Notes under the pieces: model-generated
The model's input: only the letters and a program-made list of their open reading frames with translations
The model's database searches: none
What the model was told of the DNA's origin: nothing
Translations under genes and position numbers: made by a program
In this document: piece after piece, positions 18,820 through 29,200 of the stretch
Position numbering within the stretch: the stretch's first letter is position 1
How the letters are laid out: every line of letters begins with the position of its first letter
Assembly (NCBI RefSeq): GCF_002210285.1
Contig: NZ_MWQE01000005.1
Coordinates: 124,001-188,000 of the forward strand
DNA length: 64,000 bases
DNA from: Fibrobacter sp. UWR2
GTDB lineage: Bacteria; Fibrobacterota; Fibrobacteria; Fibrobacterales; Fibrobacteraceae
Direction: 5' to 3'

Positions 18820-20016
18820 CTACGCCTTAAAGCCAGCGCCATACTGGTACAGCTCCAGCCCGAATTCCGACATGGCCGCAATCAGGTGGTCCAGTATATC
18901 TGCCTGGATGCCTTCGAAAACCTCCCACTCGGTGGTATTCGCAAATGCGTAAATCTCGAGCGGAAGCCCCTGCGGGGTTGGCTCCAGCAGGCGCGTCATG
19001 AGCGTCATGTTCTGAGCGACAGTCTTGCGCGAACGGAGGTATGCCGTGCAGTAGGCGCGGAACGTGCCGATATTGGTGAGGTGGCGGCTATTGAGCGTGT
19101 CCGGATTCTCGGTCCCGGAGGCGACCCCCATCAATTCCGCCTTGGACTCCTCGCCCACAATTTCTTGCGCTTTTGCACTCAGGTACGGCGCAAGGATCTC
19201 AATTTTCGACAAGTTCGCAATTTCTTCGGGCGTGAGGAAGCGGACCGTCTTCAAGTCGACATACATCGCCCTCTTGATACGACGCACGCCGGAATCCTGC
19301 ATGCCACGCCAGTTGCGGAACGAATTCGTGATGAGGTCGTATGCCGGGATGACCGAGATGGTGTTGTCCCAGTTACGCACCTTCACCGAAGTGAGCGTGA
19401 TGTCCATGACCGTACCGTCGGTATGGTGGCGCTCGATTTCAATCCAGTCGCCTTTACGGAGCAGGTCGGAAATGTTAATCTGCACGCCCGAAACGACACC
19501 CAGAATGGAATCCTTGAAAATCAACATCAGCACGGTCGTCATCGCGCCGATTGCAGAGAAGATTATCACCGGGCTCTTGTCGGTGAGCTGGCTTACGATG
19601 AATATCGCCGCAAGGCAGAACAAGACAACCTTCACTGCCTGGAAAATACCGTGCAACGGGCGCTTCATGGTGCGTTCGTTGATGCCGTTGAAATGCTCCA
19701 CTACGTCGAGGACCGAGCAGGCAACAGCAAAAGAAAGCAGTGTATACCAGATATTCGCTGCCCTCGAGCAAAGGTCATAAAGCCAGTCTTCGGTATTGAG
19801 AATGCGCGGGATTGTCGATGAAAACGCCGTCGCAGGGATAATCTGCAAAAGGCGCGATGCCACATGCCTTTCGACAAGGAGCATGTTGAAGGTGTTCGGC
19901 GTCTTTTTCGCCCAACGCTTGAGCAGTGGGACAAAGGCCGCGTAGATAGCAAGGAAAAGGAAGGCTATCGCCGAAAGCAGTAGGGCGAGATTCACGTATT
20001 CGTTGTCGATTGGCAT
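18820..20016 (-). CDS. Mechanosensitive ion channel, MscS family (YbdG-like)
   Basis: This 398-residue inner-membrane protein has several transmembrane helices in the first half (about 8-30, 75-100, 125-150, 155-185). The conserved MscS pore and beta domain follow: AIGAMTTVLMLIFKDSILGVVSGVQI, then a beta segment with DGTVMDITLTSVKVRNWDNTI and IPAYDLITNSFRNW. Length and the RHHTDGTVMDI motif fit the YbdG/MscM subgroup, which protects against osmotic downshock. The ATG at 20016 is chosen over a TTG two codons upstream. It lies 30 bp downstream of the HD-GYP gene on the same strand, so they may be cotranscribed. Confidence 0.92.
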   Translation of the reverse strand: MPIDNEYVNLALLLSAIAFLFLAIYAAFVPLLKRWAKKTPNTFNMLLVERHVASRLLQIIPATAFSSTIPRILNTEDWLYDLCSRAANIWYTLLSFAVACSVLDVVEHFNGINERTMKRPLHGIFQAVKVVLFCLAAIFIVSQLTDKSPVIIFSAIGAMTTVLMLIFKDSILGVVSGVQINISDLLRKGDWIEIERHHTDGTVMDITLTSVKVRNWDNTISVIPAYDLITNSFRNWRGMQDSGVRRIKRAMYVDLKTVRFLTPEEIANLSKIEILAPYLSAKAQEIVGEESKAELMGVASGTENPDTLNSRHLTNIGTFRAYCTAYLRSRKTVAQNMTLMTRLLEPTPQGLPLEIYAFANTTEWEVFEGIQADILDHLIAAMSEFGLELYQYGAGFKA

Positions 20017-20046
20017 GACCAAATTATAGAAATTAATTTGAGACGG

Positions 20047-21747
20047 CTATGCCTCGTTCTCGCTCAGGCTCTTGTAGTAGGCTTCCAGGTTTTCGCGGCA
20101 GGCGACAAAGCAGTCACGTAGCGACGGATCGTATTGCGAGCCCATTCCCTCGACGATGATCTCGAATGCATCGGCAAAGGACATGGCCTCCTTGTAGCAT
20201 CGTTTGCTCACTAGGGCATCGTATACGTCGGCAATAGCCATGATGCGGGCCTCGAACGGAATGGCTGTCCCCTTGAGTTTCATCGGGTAGCCGCAGCCGT
20301 CGAAACGTTCGTGATGGTAACGGGCAACGTTGCACGCAATCTTCACGAATTCCGGCTCCTCGATGGAGGTTAGGAGGTTTTCGACAATCATGGCCCCCTT
20401 CTCGGGATGCGTTTTCATTTCTTCGAATTCCTGCGTGGTAAATTTGCCTGGCTTGCGCAGGATGCGGTCGTCTATTGCGATCTTGCCGAGATCGTGCATC
20501 GGCGCTGCCGAAACAAGGCTGTCGTAGAATGAGTCAGGAAAACCGAAGTTCCCCTTTGTACGCAGGTATTCCGCCAGGATAGAGACCACCTTGCTGGTCC
20601 GCTTGATATGGCTGCCCGTATTGCTATCTCGGCTTTCGACAATCTCGGCCATGTTGACAATCATCTTTTCCTGGATGAGCCTTATGTGCGAGTCGTTCTT
20701 CTTTAGCAGCAGTTCGAGGCGGACGTTGTTCGTGCCAAGCATATTGATGTACCTATGCATGGTTGTCGAGTCCTCGATTCTGAACAAGTGAATCCGGTGG
20801 CGCCGGGTGAACGGAAGCTGGCTTAGCCTTATCTTGTAGTATTTGCCGTTGAGGTCAAAACTTTTTTCTACGGGAGCGTCTTTTGCATCTGTTTTGGCAT
20901 TCCACGAAAGGAGTATGTGGTTTATGGGCGTATCATCGGGCATCGCATAGTCGATACGGCACTTTTCGAAACTGGGAAAAAGCTTGCATGCCATCTCGTT
21001 ACAGCCGAGGAAAATGTTGCTGGATGTCAGCATCACGTAGCCGTCGGTGTTCTGGGAATCTAGTGCCTGGGCGATAGTCTGGTCCACATTGTAGCGCTTG
21101 ACGTGGAAGCAGATGTACAGAAGAGCGAACTGGTCGAATATGTAGACTGCCGGCATTACCACGGTATCGCTTTCGAGAATTCTCGAGATGAATAGCGCAG
21201 CGATGGAAGCAAGTTCAATAGAGGAAATCGCCATGAGGCTCTTGTACGAGACATTTCGCTTGCGTAGGAAGGCGTAAACGATTAGACCCACGTTTGCAGC
21301 AAAGAACCCCATGACCATGAGGTTGAACAGGTCGTGTCCTGGCCCGTAGGTGGCGACGTAATTCCCTATCCCGTTGATGTTGACGTACTCGATAGTCTTG
21401 TAATAGATGTCGCTGTAGCCGACAGTGGCTGAGAGTGCGAAAACGAAATAGACAAAAATAGCCAGGAGCGCATGCCCCCAGACGGGGAAACGAACCTTGC
21501 ATACGGCAAGGCATGCGTCAAAAGTCAGGAGCGGCATGAAAATCGCTCCGATATAGTTCATCTTGTTTGCAAGGATGGCCTGGTCCAGGTTTGTTGACAG
21601 GGCTAGGAAAAGGTGACCGGTACAGGCGACAAATACTGCAAAGAATATTAACCGATAAGGGCCATCCTGCCTTGGATTAATACGAATAAGCAGCAAGTTG
21701 TTTATTGCTGCTACGATACAGACTATAGTCAAGAAAACGATGACCAT
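20047..21747 (-). CDS. Membrane HD-GYP domain protein (probable c-di-GMP phosphodiesterase)
   Basis: This 566-residue protein starts with about seven membrane helices (1-225), like the 7TM N-terminal sensor of histidine kinases. A divergent PAS-like region follows (about 235-330), then a helical linker and an HD-GYP domain (about 365-555). The catalytic HD is at His418-Asp419 (MHDLGKIAIDD), followed by ILRKPGKFT, a paired HH in RYHHERFDGCGYP and Gly486-Tyr487-Pro488. This suits hydrolysis of cyclic di-GMP at the inner membrane in response to an unknown signal. A 20-bp palindrome lies 25-44 bp upstream of the start. The mscS-like gene follows 30 bp downstream. Confidence 0.9.
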   Translation of the reverse strand: MVIVFLTIVCIVAAINNLLLIRINPRQDGPYRLIFFAVFVACTGHLFLALSTNLDQAILANKMNYIGAIFMPLLTFDACLAVCKVRFPVWGHALLAIFVYFVFALSATVGYSDIYYKTIEYVNINGIGNYVATYGPGHDLFNLMVMGFFAANVGLIVYAFLRKRNVSYKSLMAISSIELASIAALFISRILESDTVVMPAVYIFDQFALLYICFHVKRYNVDQTIAQALDSQNTDGYVMLTSSNIFLGCNEMACKLFPSFEKCRIDYAMPDDTPINHILLSWNAKTDAKDAPVEKSFDLNGKYYKIRLSQLPFTRRHRIHLFRIEDSTTMHRYINMLGTNNVRLELLLKKNDSHIRLIQEKMIVNMAEIVESRDSNTGSHIKRTSKVVSILAEYLRTKGNFGFPDSFYDSLVSAAPMHDLGKIAIDDRILRKPGKFTTQEFEEMKTHPEKGAMIVENLLTSIEEPEFVKIACNVARYHHERFDGCGYPMKLKGTAIPFEARIMAIADVYDALVSKRCYKEAMSFADAFEIIVEGMGSQYDPSLRDCFVACRENLEAYYKSLSENEA

Positions 21748-21771
21748 ACCAATCCACGTAAAATCCTAGAC

Positions 21772-21791
21772 AACGTTATTAATATAACGTT
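21772..21791. promoter_or_regulatory. 20-bp palindrome upstream of the HD-GYP gene
   Basis: AACGTTAT-TAAT-ATAACGTT is a perfect inverted repeat 25-44 bp before the start codon. It overlaps a possible -10 hexamer (TATATT on the minus strand), so it may be an operator. Confidence 0.45.
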
Positions 21792-21823
21792 ATAAAAATA
21801 ATACAATTTTGTTAAAAGTGTTA

Positions 21824-22519
21824 CTATTTTTTTAACAAACGCATGGTCCCCTGACGATTAAATTCGGGGGAATCCTTTAAAAATGGGCTTTTTTGCTCAC
21901 TTCTGAGGGTAAATAGGCCAAAATCGCCCGCATCGACCTCGGTTCCCGACTTGGAGGAAATCCCGTCGACAAAAATGGAGTCGGCGACTGCGGAAAGGAT
22001 GTTACGTTGTTCGTCGGGCGTGCCGTTCTTGCGGGAAACACACAGATCCGGCAGGTTGAAAACTTCGAGGCCAAGCGTGTAGAGCAGATCTTCGCTTTCC
22101 ACGAAGTTAATCCACGGGTCCATCGGGAATTCACCGTCGTCAAGTTCCTCACGGAATCCGTCTGCAGTCCATGCGGTACCCGACTGCTGCATGTAAATGC
22201 CTGCCGCACCTGCAGAAAGGAATTTCAGTATGGCGGAGTTCACCATCTTGAGGTCATCGGCGCTCTTGAGGGTGCCCAGCAAGAAGATGAGGGACTTGTG
22301 CGCATCTATGGATGCGATGTCCGATGCGGAAATTTCCTGGTGCTCAGCGAAGATTCCGGAAAGTCCAGCGACAGGTTCCTTGCGGACCACCTCGAAATTG
22401 ACGGTACAGCCGGGGACGAGGAGTGTTTTCGCGTCGCCACTGACAGATACCGTATCGGTAATCTGGAAAGCCTCTGCTGCTGTAACGGGTATCGGGAATG
22501 CAAGGACAAACCGGTTCAT
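21824..22519 (-). CDS. Hypothetical cytosolic protein (possibly DUF4261-like)
   Basis: This 231-residue protein has no signal peptide or membrane helix. It starts NRFVLAFPIPVTAAEAFQI and has a central AGAAGIYMQQSGTAWTADGFRE, then DPWINFVESEDLLYTLGLEVFNLPDLCV. The aliphatic-GIY-Q-S-G-x-AW stretch recalls DUF4261 proteins, but I am not sure of the family. A CGAGG RBS precedes the ATG. It lies 24 bp downstream of the MurG-like glycosyltransferase gene and upstream of the HD-GYP gene, so it is probably the last gene of the envelope-glycan operon. No function can be given. Confidence 0.75.
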   Translation of the reverse strand: MNRFVLAFPIPVTAAEAFQITDTVSVSGDAKTLLVPGCTVNFEVVRKEPVAGLSGIFAEHQEISASDIASIDAHKSLIFLLGTLKSADDLKMVNSAILKFLSAGAAGIYMQQSGTAWTADGFREELDDGEFPMDPWINFVESEDLLYTLGLEVFNLPDLCVSRKNGTPDEQRNILSAVADSIFVDGISSKSGTEVDAGDFGLFTLRSEQKSPFLKDSPEFNRQGTMRLLKK

Positions 22520-22543
22520 TTTAACCTCGGATGATAAATGTTG

Positions 22544-23656
22544 TCAGCCAAAGCGAGTCACTACTTTCTTGACTGCTTCTTGGAGAATGTCACTACGCGG
22601 GGGCGCGGGTAGCGCCACCTTTTGGCGGAAAGCCTTTTCCAACGCGCCTGCGGAAAGGTCTTGAGCCGGAATGTGCACGGCATAGCCCGCGGAGGCAAGA
22701 TTCTTTGCGAGCGCCACCTGCTCGTACTGCCCCGGAGTCGGGACGAATATGCTGCGCGCTCCTAGGTAGGCCATATCCATGACGGTACTGTAGCCTCCCC
22801 TACTTATGACCCAGTCGGCCTTTTTTACGGCCCTGGAGAATTCTTCGGTCGGCAAGTGGCTGTGGAACTCGATGTTACCCTCGGTCCAGGTGCGTACGCC
22901 TGATTGCGGTTTCCCTAGTATCATCACGTGATGGCCTGGAATCTGAGCTAGGGTTTCGCGAAGGTCTTTCTCGAAGCGGGTCCGGGCGGGTTCGACCCCC
23001 GAGACTATCGCGAGGATACTTGGGCCGCTTTCGCTAGACTTTGAAGTCTCGCTTCCGCAATCCGAAAAGGTTCTCGCATCTGAATCGGCAAACCGCGAAA
23101 GGAGTCCCACGTACTGGAGCGGAACCGGGCTTCCGTCTACGTGCGAAAGCGTTCCCGCATATCCGGGAAATTCTTCTATGTCGGGTACCCACACCTCGTC
23201 GAAATGCTTCATCAGGGATTTGTGCCAACGGATGCCTATGCCTTCTAGCGCGGCGAATGCTTGCGGGAATGCGATACGTCGTTGGTGCGTCATGTAGATG
23301 CTGTAGGCCTTTCTGGAGTAGAACCCGAAACGGTTGTCCGAGAACACGATGTCGTAGCCATGGCGTTCGACCATCTCTTCGGCGTATCGGTGCTCGTAAC
23401 GGATAATGGCGTTCAGGTGAGAACTCTTCTTGAGTAGCCAGAGCGCCATGTTGAATCCGTGCTTGGGGTATACGATATTGTAGCCTGGAGCAATACGCTG
23501 ACGCACTTCCGGGAACACTTCTCGGAAAAAGGCAGCATTTGCGGGTACTACCGCAAGCTCGACCTCGGCTCCGTTACGGATAAATTCCTTTACGACGGGC
23601 ACGCAACGTGTCGCATGCCCTAGCCCCCAATCCAGAGGGGCTACAAGTACTTTCAC
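22544..23656 (-). CDS. MurG-like (GT28 / GT-B fold) glycosyltransferase
   Basis: This 370-residue protein has a GT-B layout. The N-terminal Rossmann domain opens with VLVAPLDWGLGHATRCVPVVKEF, the glycine-rich acceptor loop of the MurG/GT28 group. The C-terminal domain has SILAIVSGVEPARTRFEKDL, HHVMILGKPQSGV, and then ADWVISRGGYSTVMDMAYLGARSIFVPTPGQYEQ, the nucleotide-sugar binding motif. It probably moves a sugar from a UDP-sugar to an envelope glycan or lipid on the cytosolic face. The start is GTG at 23656, whose GTGA overlaps the stop of the preceding glycosyltransferase-NPCBM gene, so the two are coupled. Confidence 0.85.
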   Translation of the reverse strand: MKVLVAPLDWGLGHATRCVPVVKEFIRNGAEVELAVVPANAAFFREVFPEVRQRIAPGYNIVYPKHGFNMALWLLKKSSHLNAIIRYEHRYAEEMVERHGYDIVFSDNRFGFYSRKAYSIYMTHQRRIAFPQAFAALEGIGIRWHKSLMKHFDEVWVPDIEEFPGYAGTLSHVDGSPVPLQYVGLLSRFADSDARTFSDCGSETSKSSESGPSILAIVSGVEPARTRFEKDLRETLAQIPGHHVMILGKPQSGVRTWTEGNIEFHSHLPTEEFSRAVKKADWVISRGGYSTVMDMAYLGARSIFVPTPGQYEQVALAKNLASAGYAVHIPAQDLSAGALEKAFRQKVALPAPPRSDILQEAVKKVVTRFG

Positions 23657-26223
23657 CGGGCCTCCAGCCAGGCATTCGCCCAGTCGCCATGGTCGCAGTC
23701 CTTGTTGTCGCCCATCTCGATTTTCAGGTTCAGGTGGTTTACACCCTTTATATCGACATCGAGTTTCTGCTTTTCCATCGAATAGAGTTTCTTGGAACGT
23801 GCAAGTTCACGGCCATCGCCGTTTACGACAAAGTAGGCGCCGTCACCGCAGGCGCTTTCATCATCCAGGCCGACAACCGCATGGAACATGTCGAACCCGC
23901 GCAGGAGAGTGTATTCGAGACTCGAATTCGCGTGGCTGCCGATACCGTAGCGGAACGGTTCTCCGTCGAGAGTAAGCCTGTGATGTTCCACGGATTCGTT
24001 CAGCTGCGGGTCGCCCCAGTCCTGCGAGAACCTGTCTATCTTGAGTGTCGAAAGGAGTATCGCGCGGTCGGAATCCATAAAGAAATCCCTGTAGATGACT
24101 GCCGTGTCGCCATCGGGCATGGAGCAGGTAAATACCGCACGGTTCATGCCATTCCTGATTTTCTGGGAATCCAGGCGAAGCGTGTCCGCATCCACGGTCA
24201 CGATGGCATCACCCTGCTTTTCGTCATTGAGCGTGTATTCGCAGGCGATTGTCTCGGGGAATCGCTTGTTCAGGATAATCGTGCCTTCCTTCTGTTCGGA
24301 GACGGTGAAGTTCTGCGCGTACTGCGAGACGCCCTTCTTCGAGAGGATCTTGTAGATGACCAGCGGGTAGCCAAATTTTTTTGCATCGACGAGCATACGC
24401 TCGTGCTTATAGCTGTCGAGAATCTTGTCAATCTGGTCGGTTGTCTTGAAACCTACCACGCGGCTATCGCGATTCACCTTGCCGTAGCCGTCCTGACCAC
24501 GTACCAGATAGATGTTTCCGCCGGATTTCTGCATCCAGTCGGCAAATACGTCGGTACTCCAGCCTTCGAATGTGCGTTCGCTGAAGGCGCTGTGCCCCTG
24601 GGCCAGCATCTGCCAGGGCCTGGAGTAGATGAACACGGAATTCGCAGGGTAGCCCGCCAGTTCGTTGTTCAGGAATTCCTCTTCGCCAAGCAACTTGTTC
24701 TTGTAATAGAGCATGTTGTTGCGGTAACTCGGGGCATGGTACACCATGAGCCCGAGCGTAAGGAGGCACGCAAGCCCCATCACGATAGATGCTGCTGCAT
24801 CTTCGCGTATCTTGGACTTGAACAGGCGTGAGCCCGTGAATTCGAATGCATCGTACAGGCCAAGTGCCATCAGGAGCGCAAACATCGGGAGCGCCACCAG
24901 CACGTAACGCTGGTTGATATCAATCGTGAACGTACCCGACACGTTGAACATGATGACGAAAATCTGGAGGCAGAAGAATATGCCGAGGATAAATCCGCGG
25001 ATATAACGGCGGAAGACGAGCATGCGGACAAGGAGCCACACGGTCGAAGCAAGCAGGATGATGGTGAACGTCGTGTAGAACGGATTCATCATGATGCCGC
25101 CGAATGTCGGGTCTGTATCGAGATTCAACATGGTCTCGATGTTCGTCTTGAGATTGAACCACAGATTTTCGAACGAGTGCGCCGCATGCTCGCCACCCTG
25201 GAAATCGTAACCGCGATAGGCCGCCATGTTGTTGACGCTAGGCCAGCTCACTGCAATCACCGAAGCGATAAAGGCAGGCAGGCGGTAGGGTTTCTCGAGG
25301 AAATAGCGGTAGTAATATAGCGCAAACGGAATGAAAGCAAAGACCGTCTCCTGGCGGGTCTGCGCGAAGAACCCGAGCAGCGGGACCGTCAGCAAGAAGT
25401 GCTTCCAGGTCACCTTATTCGTAGGTACAAACGCGTACCACGCCATGAGGAACGTGAGCAGGCAAATGTAGAGCACCTCGGTAGAGGCGGAGCGTGCCTG
25501 CAGCAGGTATATGGGCATGCCGCCCAGGAATGCTGTTGCCGCCAGGGCGAGCTTGCTGCTCTTGAACCACTTGGATAGCGCGAGGAAGAATGCTAGCAAG
25601 CTCAGAATATAGAATGGATAGTTGACGAGTAGCGCCGTGTCACGGTCGGGTTCCATGAAGTTGAACACGAGAGAGTACACGAAACCGAGAGCCTTGCCTT
25701 TGAAGTTGTTCACTTCCGTCTTGCAGTCGAGAACGCCATCGGTCCACACGCCTTCGTTACAGATGCCGCCCGTATGCTGGAAGTACATCTGCAGCCCCAT
25801 CGATTCCCAGCTAGTTTCGTCACTCAGCACGCGGTGCGTGTTGCTGATGTTTCCGAACATGAACACCGAGAAGAAAATCATCAGCAGGGCAAGCCCGCAG
25901 AAACTCTTGCCGCTCGGCAGGAATCCCTTCACGTTCTTCGCCACGAAAGGCAAGTTCACGATGATGCCAGCAATAAGCAGAATGAATGTCGACAGGATGG
26001 AGTAATAGCCCCAGTCGATATCCCAGCGCCGTGCATACGAGACAGAAAGGTTGTTGAAAATCAGGAACGCGGCAAGCATTACCACGACAGAGACCGCGGC
26101 CATGACGGCCTGCGGCTTGCCCAGGTGCAGGGAGTCAACCCACTCACGCAGGGATTCCGCCAGCGATTTCCGTTCGACTTTATTCTCAACTATATCTGTT
26201 TTTTCCTTCTTTGTGTTGCTCAT
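23653..26223 (-). CDS. GT-C membrane glycosyltransferase fused to a C-terminal NPCBM domain
   Basis: This 856-residue protein has a cytosolic N-terminus (about 1-38), then roughly 11-12 membrane helices up to about residue 500. The first outside loop carries SDETSWESMG, an acidic DE pair as in GT-C (GT39/ArnT-like) transferases, which use polyprenyl-linked sugars. A soluble extracytoplasmic part follows. The last 130 residues (about 725-856) match the NPCBM/NEW2 carbohydrate-binding module: LDGEPFRYGIGSHANSSLEY, FHAVVGLDDES, HLNLKIEMGDNKDCDHGDWANAWLEA. It lies 36 bp downstream of the Aas-like gene and overlaps the MurG-like gene. The acceptor is unknown. Confidence 0.85.
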   Translation of the reverse strand: MSNTKKEKTDIVENKVERKSLAESLREWVDSLHLGKPQAVMAAVSVVVMLAAFLIFNNLSVSYARRWDIDWGYYSILSTFILLIAGIIVNLPFVAKNVKGFLPSGKSFCGLALLMIFFSVFMFGNISNTHRVLSDETSWESMGLQMYFQHTGGICNEGVWTDGVLDCKTEVNNFKGKALGFVYSLVFNFMEPDRDTALLVNYPFYILSLLAFFLALSKWFKSSKLALAATAFLGGMPIYLLQARSASTEVLYICLLTFLMAWYAFVPTNKVTWKHFLLTVPLLGFFAQTRQETVFAFIPFALYYYRYFLEKPYRLPAFIASVIAVSWPSVNNMAAYRGYDFQGGEHAAHSFENLWFNLKTNIETMLNLDTDPTFGGIMMNPFYTTFTIILLASTVWLLVRMLVFRRYIRGFILGIFFCLQIFVIMFNVSGTFTIDINQRYVLVALPMFALLMALGLYDAFEFTGSRLFKSKIREDAAASIVMGLACLLTLGLMVYHAPSYRNNMLYYKNKLLGEEEFLNNELAGYPANSVFIYSRPWQMLAQGHSAFSERTFEGWSTDVFADWMQKSGGNIYLVRGQDGYGKVNRDSRVVGFKTTDQIDKILDSYKHERMLVDAKKFGYPLVIYKILSKKGVSQYAQNFTVSEQKEGTIILNKRFPETIACEYTLNDEKQGDAIVTVDADTLRLDSQKIRNGMNRAVFTCSMPDGDTAVIYRDFFMDSDRAILLSTLKIDRFSQDWGDPQLNESVEHHRLTLDGEPFRYGIGSHANSSLEYTLLRGFDMFHAVVGLDDESACGDGAYFVVNGDGRELARSKKLYSMEKQKLDVDIKGVNHLNLKIEMGDNKDCDHGDWANAWLEAR

Positions 26224-26259
26224 AATTCAATATTGTCTAGTTATGGTTTTATTGAACGA

Positions 26260-29200
26260 TTACCCCGTGATTCCGAGGCGTTCCATTGCAATTTTCTTGC
26301 CGGTCTGTACGTCACTCTTTCCACTGCCGAGCTTCGGGAGTACATCGACCTTCACCACTGCGCCCGGGAGCATGAGCGGCGGGAGGCCCACCTGCTTGAG
26401 CATATCCTTCACTTCGTCTTCGGACTTCTCGCCCGCATAAACGAGCACAATCTTCTCGCCCTTGCTGCCGTCGGGGACGGCAACCGCAAAGTGGTCAATC
26501 TCGTCAAACAGAGAGCATTCCGAAATCTTGAAATCGACGGACCCGAGACTAACCATCTCGCCACCGAGTTTTGCGAATCGGCTGTAGCGGTCCACAATCG
26601 TGAGGTAGCCGTCCTCGTCCACGTGGCCCTTGTCGCCCGTCTTGTACCAGCGCTTGCCGTTGATAACCGCAATCGCCTGTGCTGTGCGTTCAGGATCCTT
26701 CAGGTAACCCTTCATGATCTGTGCACCGCCAATCAGGATGAGGCCATCCTCGCCCACGGCAAGTTCTTCCATGGTGTCGGGATCTACGATGCGGATCTGC
26801 GTTCCGGGCAGCGGAGCGCCGACGGTACCGGGCTTGTTGCCCTCGATGACCGTCTTGTAGTCGTCCATGAGCACGTCCTTCGTGTTTACCGCCGCCACCG
26901 GAGTCGTCTCGGTACAGCCGAATCCCTCGAAAATCTCGAGCTTGAACTTGTTGCGGTAAAGCTGGCGTACGTCCTCGCGGATCTTCTCGGCGCCGGCGTA
27001 GATGGCTCGGACATGCGAGAACATAAGCGGGTGCACGGCGCGGTTCAGACCCCACATACGCAGGAACGTGCCCGTGGCCACCATGATGGAGACCTTGAAC
27101 TGGGCGCACATGCGCGAAACGAGCCTTGCGTCCGTCGGGTCGGGGCAGGTCGCCACCGGAACGCCTTCCACGAGGCAGAGCATTGTCGTAATCGAGAAAC
27201 CGAACGCATGGAATAGCGGGAGCGAACCGAGGAATACATCCTCTGCGCTCGGCAACAGAACGCTTTCGCACTGCTTGATATTGCCAATTAGGTTCTGGTG
27301 CGTGAGTTCCACACCCTTCGGGCGGCCCTCTGAACCTGAACTGAATATGATGGTAGCCACGTCGTCGAGCGTCACCTTCTTGAAGAAGCGCAGTTCCAGG
27401 TACCATGCCGGCAGGATCAGTACGCGCAAGAAGTTCTTCACGAGTGTGGACTTGTGGAGCTGCTCCTTGAGGTCTTCCATGTAGTAGACCTTGTAGTTGT
27501 CGAGCAACTTTTCCATCGGGAGGCCCTTCTGCTTGAGTTTCTCGATGAACACGCGGGCCGTAATGAGGGTCTTGACGTCGGCTACGCCGCAGCAGTAGTC
27601 CATTGTCTCGGGAGTATTCGTGTAGTTCAGGTTGTAGACCGTCTTGCCCTTGATGAGGCAGGCCATGTTCACGATTATGCCCGGGCCAGACGGCGGGATG
27701 AGTACGCCCACCTGCTTCTCGCCCTTCGTAAGTTTGTCTATGATTCCTGCGAACGAGAGGGCTGCTGTTGCAAGAGCATTTGCCGAGAGATGGTTGCCAT
27801 CGGGGCTATAGACCGAGGGGCCGCTCCCCACATGCTTTACCGTGCGGATCCAGGCGGAAGCTACTGGGCGAAGCGAGCGGATATAGGTTGTCCATGCGGT
27901 AATCGAGAGTTCCTGCACGGCGCGCTTTACCATCATCGGACTGGAGTCGAGCGGCAGCTCCTCGCCGAAGGCGACCGTGACGATACGTCCACCGCTATGT
28001 ACAAGGTCCTTGAAGCCGGCATCGGCCATGGAGTAGCTACTCCCCCACAGGCCCTGGACGTAGAAAGGCAGGAGTTTCACGCGGGGAACGTCCTTGATAG
28101 CCTTGGAGTAGTCGAGGCGGAAGCGGCTCATGTTGCCGGTAGATGTCATCGCGTTTTCGGGGAACATCACCACGGCTTCCCCACGCATGAGGGCCTTGCG
28201 GGCCTCCTCCATCGCGGGTCCCGGGTTTGAAATGTCGAGGTCGATCGTCTCCATCTGCGAAAGCAGGAGTTTCACGTACCATTTCTCGAAGGGCCTGCGT
28301 GTAATCACGAAGCGCATCGGGCGCGGGCTTGCCATCTGGATCATTGCCCAGTCGATATACGAGATGTGGTTACCGACTAGGAGCACTGGGCCTTCCCACG
28401 GGATATTCTGTACGCCGTTCACGAGGAACTTGTAGTGGACGGAAAGCACGGAGCGCAGCAACTGACGGAGCAGTGTCTGCGGCATCGCCCAGAGGGCCCA
28501 TACCGTGCCCACAAGGCAGACGATACCGAGGATGAAGAACAGGTTCATCCGGTCGAGGGCCAGATAGCGGATGGCGACAATCGCGAGAATGTCGAACACG
28601 ATAATGCTGAGGTTCTGGACCACGTTTGACAGCGAGAGCACGTGGCCTGCCGACCTAGGTTTCGTATTGTAGAGCATGGTCGCAAACATCGGGAGCGCGA
28701 AAATGCCGCCGCAGAACCCGAGAAGCGCGAATGCAATGGAATTGTATGGACGCGGAATAAACGGAATGAGGAAAATGAGTATGGAGGCACCGGCTGTCCC
28801 CATCGGGATTAGGCCAATCTCGATAAAGTTCCTGGACATGCGCATCGCAAAGAAGAACCCTGCGACAAGTCCGATGCCTGTACCGAAAATGGCATAGTTT
28901 GCGAGCGAATCCTTGTCAAAGAGCGAACCCGAACTGAACTGGTCCTGAATCACGAATACCATAAGGAATATCATGACCCAGAACATGGCCTGGCCGACAA
29001 TCGACTGGCGAAGTGCCCGGTTCTTCCATGCCTTTGCCATCTTGCGGCGAGCGTACTTGGATGTCCAGTAATATTTCCAGGGGAACTTGAGTTCCTTGTC
29101 GTAGGCGCCGATGGACGGGAGCCTGAGTGCAAAGATGAAACCGAGGAGCTGCAGGGCACCGAGCGTGTAGAGCACCGGCTGGACAAGGTCCTCGCGTACG

